In this document: positions 4,230-7,878 of the stretch, in pieces
How the letters are laid out: each line of letters starts with the position of its first letter
Position numbering within the stretch: position 1 is the first letter of the stretch
Source of the DNA: Armatimonadota bacterium
GTDB lineage: Bacteria; Armatimonadota; DTGP01; JAHWJO01
Direction of reading: 5' to 3'
NCBI GenBank assembly: GCA_019348365.1
Contig: JAHWJO010000199.1
Location: 1 to 7,878, forward strand
Length of the DNA: 7,878 nucleotides
Position numbers and translations under genes: made by a program
Notes under the pieces: model-generated
Told to the model about the DNA's origin: nothing
What the model saw: the letters and a program-made list of their open reading frames with translations, nothing else
The model's database searches: none

Positions 4230-6785
4230 TTAGAACCGCTTCTTTCGCTTGGGACGCACCTGCGCGCGGGTGCCGGCAGGAGGCGCCGTCGGGCGAGGGG
4301 AAGCGCCCGGAGCGCTGGCGGGTGTCGTAGTCGTCGCGCCGTCTCCATCCGCGCCATCGTCCGCCGCAGGCACTCCCGCCGTCGGAGGGAGTCCGGCGGC
4401 GGTCGGGGCCGCGCCTGTCGCCGGGGAGGGCCGCCGCTTCACGTCCGGTGTCGTCGCCTTGCCCGGAACCTCGGCCAACCGCTCGCCGGTCCCCCGGCGG
4501 TCCCACAGGTAAAGCAGCTGGCTCGCGTTGAAGATCGAGGAGTAGGTCCCGGCGATGATTCCGATCAACATCGCCACCACGAAGAGCTTCAGGCCGGCGC
4601 CGCCCAGGAACAGCAGCGCGAAGAGCACCAGGAGGACGGTGATACCGGTATTGATCGACCGGGTGAGCGTCTCGTTGATGCTGCGGTTGATGATCTCCCC
4701 GAAGTTGGCGTCTTTCGCCCGGTTGCGCCAGTTCTCCCGCACCCGGTCGAAGATGACGATGGTGTCGTGGACGGAGAAACCGATGACCGTCAGCACCGCC
4801 GTGACGAACAGGCTGTCCACCTGCCACCCGGCGTAGTACCCCATGATCGCGAAGATCCCCAGCAGCAGCAGCACGTCGTGGATCAGCGCGATGATGGCGC
4901 AGACCCCGTACTTCAGGCCCGTCTTGAAGCCCGCCGACTGGAACTGCCACGCCAGGAAGATCAGGATCAGCACGGAGGCGTACACCACTGCCAGGAACGC
5001 GTTCTTCACCAGCTCGCGGCTGATGCTCGGCCCGACGAGGCTGTAGCTCAACTCCTTCACGTTCGGGAACTTGGTTTGGAGCGCCTTAAAGGCGGCGACG
5101 CGCTGCTCAGGCGTCAACTCCTCCGTCCGCACGAACGCATCCTGCTGCTGAACGGTCCCCTCCGTCAACTGGATCTGAACGTCCTCGATACCCGAGGTCT
5201 GGAAGGTCTGCCGGATCTGTTCGGGGCTGACGCGTTGCGCGAAGCTGTACTGGATCGCTGACCCGCCGGTGAACTCGATGCCGGGCCTCAATCCGCCCAT
5301 GGCGAGGAAGACGATGCCGGGGAGAATCAACCCGAGGCTGATCCCGAAGTAGAGCCACCGATGCTTGATGAAGTTGAGCTGGGTCCGCCCGGCGCGGTTG
5401 ACCCAACCACGGGTCACGCCGAACAGCGCGGGCCGGTTCGCCATCCGCTCCGTCACGATCAGGTGGAGGAGCGTGCGGCTGACCGTGATGGCGGTGAAGA
5501 AGGAGATCGCCACACCGAGGGCCAGCACCAGCGCGAAACCTTTGACGGGTCCGGTGCCGAACATCCAGAGGATGGCGGAGGTGATGATCGTCGCCAGGTT
5601 GGAGTCCCGGATGGAGGGGTACGCCCGGCGGAACCCGGTGTCGATGGCCGTGTGAATCGTCCGGCCCGCCCGCATCTCCTCTTTCATCCGCTCGAAGATG
5701 AGCACGTTCGCGTCCACCGCCATGCCGACGGAGAGGATGAAACCGGCGATGCCCGGCAGGGTGAGGACCACGCCCAGCAGCTTGAACGCCGCGAAGGTGA
5801 TGACGGCGTAGAAGAAGAGCGCGAGGACCGCTACGACCCCCGGCAAGAAGTAGAACGCGACCATGAAGACGCAGATCAGGGCGAGGCCAAGGATCCCGGC
5901 CATCTTGGTGGCCTGGACCGCGTCCTGCCCGAGCGACGCTTCGACCTCTTCCATCTGGACGATCTTGAGCGGCACAGGAAGGGCGCCCGCGTTGAGCAGG
6001 TCCGCCATCTCCACCGCCTCTTTCAGCGGCGACTGGCCCAAAGTGATCTGCACCTGGCCGCCGGGGATCTCTTCCTGGATGACCGGCGCGGACTGCACCT
6101 TGCGATCATAGACGATCGCCATCTGTTCCTTGACGTGCTTGCTGGTGAAGTCGCGGAACTTCTCGGTCCCTTCGCGGTCCAGCTCCAGCGTGACGACCGT
6201 GCCGCCTTCCGGGGAGAAGGTGGCCTGAGCGCGCCCCGGCATCAGGTTCCGGCCCGTCATAATGATGTTGCTCCGGTCGTTGTAGAGGATCTGCGCCTCG
6301 ACCTCTTCCTGGGTCAGCGTCCGGTTCGTCTGGCGATCCGTAAAGGTATTGCCGGCGGTGTTGAATTTGTAGCGCCCGAAGGGGTTCTTCTCGCTTTCCA
6401 CATCCTTCAGGTAGATGAATTCCAGCTGAGCCGTTTTAATGAGCGTTTGAATCGCCGAGTTCTTATCGAGGGGAGTCTGCTTGTCCTTGCTCCGCTCGGC
6501 TAGTTCCACGATGACCTGGTTATTGGCTTTGGGCTGGATGACGGGCTCGCTGACGCCGAGCGCGTTGACTCGCCGGTCCAAAACGTTGATGACCTGCTGC
6601 TGGGTTTCGGCGTTGATCTCCTTCACCGCTTGAGTCGGCTGAAGCTCCATCACCACGCGGACCCCGCCGGCGATGTCGAGGCCCTCCTTGGTGGGCCACT
6701 GCTTCCACGGGTCCGCCAGAACGACGAGAGCGGCAATCAAGAGACCCAGGATGACCAATCCCCAGGTCTTATTATCCATACGCAA
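4230..6785 (-). CDS. secDF: Fused protein translocase subunit SecDF
   Basis: SecDF sits in the inner membrane beside SecYEG and uses the proton gradient to pull exported proteins outward after SecA-driven translocation. This 851-residue form joins SecD and SecF in one chain, as in Bacillus and several other phyla. SecD half: helix at 9-24, GLDIAGG at 35-41 (many homologues have R where A39 is), an outer head domain to about 280, then five helices including GMAVDANVLIFE with the conserved Asp at 358. SecF half: helix near 475-495, GIEFTGG at 502-508, VGPSISREL, and HDTIVIFDR with Asp674, followed by SINETLTRSI. Asp358 and Asp674 match residues linked to proton transfer in SecDF. A tail of about 90 residues after W761 is rich in Ala, Pro and Thr and ends RPKRKKRF. 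TTG at 6785 is favoured by a GAGGAGGAG 7 nt upstream; ATG at 6779 is the alternative. No yajC lies next to it. Confidence 0.96.
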   Translation of the reverse strand: MRMDNKTWGLVILGLLIAALVVLADPWKQWPTKEGLDIAGGVRVVMELQPTQAVKEINAETQQQVINVLDRRVNALGVSEPVIQPKANNQVIVELAERSKDKQTPLDKNSAIQTLIKTAQLEFIYLKDVESEKNPFGRYKFNTAGNTFTDRQTNRTLTQEEVEAQILYNDRSNIIMTGRNLMPGRAQATFSPEGGTVVTLELDREGTEKFRDFTSKHVKEQMAIVYDRKVQSAPVIQEEIPGGQVQITLGQSPLKEAVEMADLLNAGALPVPLKIVQMEEVEASLGQDAVQATKMAGILGLALICVFMVAFYFLPGVVAVLALFFYAVITFAAFKLLGVVLTLPGIAGFILSVGMAVDANVLIFERMKEEMRAGRTIHTAIDTGFRRAYPSIRDSNLATIITSAILWMFGTGPVKGFALVLALGVAISFFTAITVSRTLLHLIVTERMANRPALFGVTRGWVNRAGRTQLNFIKHRWLYFGISLGLILPGIVFLAMGGLRPGIEFTGGSAIQYSFAQRVSPEQIRQTFQTSGIEDVQIQLTEGTVQQQDAFVRTEELTPEQRVAAFKALQTKFPNVKELSYSLVGPSISRELVKNAFLAVVYASVLILIFLAWQFQSAGFKTGLKYGVCAIIALIHDVLLLLGIFAIMGYYAGWQVDSLFVTAVLTVIGFSVHDTIVIFDRVRENWRNRAKDANFGEIINRSINETLTRSINTGITVLLVLFALLFLGGAGLKLFVVAMLIGIIAGTYSSIFNASQLLYLWDRRGTGERLAEVPGKATTPDVKRRPSPATGAAPTAAGLPPTAGVPAADDGADGDGATTTTPASAPGASPRPTAPPAGTRAQVRPKRKKRF

Positions 6786-6792
6786 GAAAGTG

Positions 6793-6801
6793 CTCCTCCT
6801 C
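6793..6801 (-). promoter_or_regulatory. Strong ribosome binding site deciding the secDF start
   Basis: On the minus strand GAGGAGGAG ends 7 nt before a TTG (6785-6783) and 13 nt before the in-frame ATG (6779-6777). Other well-placed sites in the window have 7-8 nt spacing, which favours TTG. A further TTG at 6803 overlaps the site itself and is unlikely to be the start. Confidence 0.65.
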
Positions 6802-6824
6802 AATCGAGCCGCCTGACGGGCTCA

Positions 6825-6838
6825 TTGATAGCGATCAA
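6825..6838. promoter_or_regulatory. FNR-type binding site
   Basis: TTGAT (6825-6829), AGCG, ATCAA (6834-6838) matches all ten fixed positions of the FNR consensus TTGAT-N4-ATCAA. It lies 40 bp upstream of the secDF start and overlaps the transcription start (about 6837) predicted from the TATTAT at 6849-6844. A regulator bound there would be expected to repress secDF. Whether this organism has an FNR/CRP-family regulator is not known from the window. Confidence 0.45.
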
Positions 6839-6843
6839 CTAAA

Positions 6844-6849
6844 ATAATA
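6844..6849 (-). promoter_or_regulatory. Candidate -10 box of secDF
   Basis: On the minus strand TATTAT is 5/6 identical to TATAAT and sits in the most AT-rich part of the gap, giving a leader of about 50 nt to the secDF start. The expected -35 position (about 6867-6872, CCCTTA) is poor, so the call rests on one box and position. Confidence 0.35.
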
Positions 6850-7024
6850 GAATCCGTAAGATTTCGTAAGGGAAGGATGACCGTGAGGCCGAACTGGACA
6901 GAGGCTCAGGCGGGAGCGGGTACCGGGGTCAGGACATCGGCATTTAAAGATCGGCTGCGGGACTCCCGTTCCCTACCGGGTATATCGCCTGTAGGGATAT
7001 TCTTTCTAAGGAAATCGGGGAGGC

Positions 7025-7052
7025 TTGCAGGCGACGAAACAGGCGGTACAAT
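7025..7052 (+). promoter_or_regulatory. Candidate promoter of the PhyH-family gene
   Basis: TTGCAG (7025-7030) and TACAAT (7047-7052) are separated by 16 bp; the -10 is 5/6 and the -35 is 3/6. Transcription would start near 7059, leaving a leader of about 127 nt that contains the inverted repeat at 7133-7152. Confidence 0.35.
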
Positions 7053-7132
7053 CCACGGCCCATTATACGGAGGCGGGTTCTACAAGTCAAGGTAGGGACG
7101 CGCCGCCACGGGGCTGGGATCACTCCTTTTGA

Positions 7133-7152
7133 CCGGCGAATGTATTCGCCGG
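7133..7152. repeat. 20-bp inverted repeat before the PhyH gene
   Basis: CCGGCGAAT (7133-7141) and ATTCGCCGG (7144-7152) are exact reverse complements around a GT centre. It lies 33 nt before the ATG at 7186. It could be an operator for a dimeric regulator or, in RNA, a tight leader hairpin (7-bp stem, 6-nt loop). No T-run follows, so it is not a terminator. Confidence 0.6.
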
Positions 7153-7185
7153 GCAAACGCAACGACCCTGAGAGGAGAAGGGAAA

Positions 7186-7878
7186 ATGGAACTGAACCCC
7201 GCGCAAATCCGGCAGTTCCGCGAGGAAGGGTATCTCGCGATCTCGGATTTCTGGACGGAACGGGAAGTCGCCGCGATGCGAGCGGAGCTGGACCGGCTGA
7301 AGCGGGACGGATTCCTCCGCAACGTCGCCACCGATGGCGACGGCACGACGCACTCCCGCACGGTGGAGAACCTGCAGCTCTGCCCCATGTATAACCGGAG
7401 CGATTTTTACCGCGCGATGCCGTTCGCGGAGAAGGTGAAGGCAACCCTCTCCCGGTTGATCGGCGACCCCGTGCTCCAGCACCTCGACCAGGTCTTCCTG
7501 AAGCCGGGAAAGCACGGCGCGGGCACCAACTGGCATCAGGACAACGCCTATTTCCGGATCAGCGACCCGCTCAGGGGCACGGCCATGTGGACCGCCGTCC
7601 ACGATGCGACGGTGGAGAACGGGACGATCCACGTCATTCCCGGCAGCTTCCGCGAATCTTACGAGCACAGCCGGGACCCCTACAGCGATCACCACATCCG
7701 CTGCTACCCGCCCGAGGAGCGCGCCGTCCCCATCGAGCTGCCCGCCGGGGGGGTCGTCTTCTTCGCGTACGGGGTGGCCCACTGCACGAAGGCCAACACC
7801 ACGGAGAAGGAGAGGGCCGGGGTCGCCCTCCATTTCATCAATGCCGGGGTGGACGGCGAAGCCCAGGGCGGCTTTGCC
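7186..7878 (+). CDS. Phytanoyl-CoA dioxygenase (PhyH) family protein, 3' end cut by the window
   Basis: The first 231 residues of a non-haem Fe(II)/2-oxoglutarate-dependent oxygenase of the PhyH family; the frame is still open at the window edge. The iron-binding triad is visible: H117 and D119 in WHQDN and H199 in AHCTKAN. R210, 11 residues past H199, is placed to hold the 2-oxoglutarate carboxylate. The N-terminal part (QIRQFREEGYLAISDFWT) is typical of the family, as is the segment T-I-H-V-I-P-G-S-F between the iron ligands. Family members hydroxylate or oxidise small molecules in the cytoplasm; many bacterial ones serve secondary or osmolyte metabolism, and the substrate here cannot be told. 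There is no signal peptide. The ATG at 7186 is chosen because AGGAG lies about 8 nt upstream. It is transcribed divergently from secDF and nothing indicates a shared function. Confidence 0.92.
   Translation, partial: MELNPAQIRQFREEGYLAISDFWTEREVAAMRAELDRLKRDGFLRNVATDGDGTTHSRTVENLQLCPMYNRSDFYRAMPFAEKVKATLSRLIGDPVLQHLDQVFLKPGKHGAGTNWHQDNAYFRISDPLRGTAMWTAVHDATVENGTIHVIPGSFRESYEHSRDPYSDHHIRCYPPEERAVPIELPAGGVVFFAYGVAHCTKANTTEKERAGVALHFINAGVDGEAQGGFA

Larger units (their letters stand above)
6802..7185. other. Divergent intergenic region between secDF and the PhyH gene
   Basis: No supported gene lies here. A 72-codon plus-strand frame from 6877 has its start directly against a GGAAGG with no spacing and a low-complexity product. 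The secDF-proximal part (6825-6870) is AT-rich and holds the FNR-type box, a -10-like TATTAT and a 10-bp direct repeat. The PhyH-proximal part holds a candidate promoter and an inverted repeat. I see no tRNA and no riboswitch that I can name. Confidence 0.5.

Noticed and set aside
4206..6503. Long plus-strand open frames (351 and 380 codons) across secDF
   Set aside because: They mirror the conserved SecDF coding frame and have Arg/Asp/His-rich low-complexity products, typical antisense shadows in GC-rich DNA.
6877..7095. 72-codon plus-strand frame in the secDF-PhyH gap
   Set aside because: Its start directly abuts a GGAAGG with no spacing, the product resembles nothing, and it overlaps the candidate promoter of the PhyH gene.
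1..7878. tRNA, rRNA, CRISPR array, insertion sequence or phage module
   Set aside because: No cloverleaf, rRNA segment, regularly spaced repeats, transposase or phage gene was recognised on either strand.

Overview
The window looks like chromosomal DNA from a free-living bacterium. The main genes are GC-rich (three sampled 60-base lines run from about 47 to 68% GC depending on the gene), carry clear Shine-Dalgarno sequences 5-8 bases before the start, and are closed by classical intrinsic terminators. A fused SecDF, a secreted NHL-propeller protein and a dockerin-bearing partner fit an environmental lineage such as Armatimonadota or a neighbouring phylum. That placement is a guess from gene content; nothing here proves it.

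Layout, left to right. Bases 1-161 hold no convincing gene. An extended -10 promoter (162-170) starts a leader of about 110 nt with a 5'-proximal GC hairpin, leading to a cold-shock protein gene (288-506) and its strong terminator (531-564). Next, on the minus strand, is an unrecognised 248-residue gene (615-1361) of clearly lower GC. Its 3' end carries a perfect 16-bp inverted repeat. A divergent gap (1362-1496) with a candidate promoter leads to a plus-strand pair: a secreted six-bladed NHL propeller protein (1497-3071) and, 3 nt later, a small secreted protein with three short beta-like repeats and a dockerin type I domain (3075-3587). The ribosome binding site of the second gene lies inside the last codons of the first, so the two are probably co-translated.

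A bidirectional terminator (3612-3648) separates this pair from a convergent minus-strand gene for a small three-helix membrane protein (3694-4059). The protein-export motor gene secDF follows, also on the minus strand (4230-6785), with its own terminator (4160-4189). A 400-base divergent region (6786-7185) holds a perfect FNR-type box over the likely secDF start site, a candidate promoter for the right-hand gene and a 20-bp inverted repeat. The window ends inside a phytanoyl-CoA dioxygenase (PhyH) family gene (7186-7878, no stop reached).

Most of these genes are housekeeping or independent units. The parts that are less ordinary are the NHL/dockerin pair, the low-GC orphan with its long inverted repeat, and the palindromic sites in the two promoter regions around secDF.
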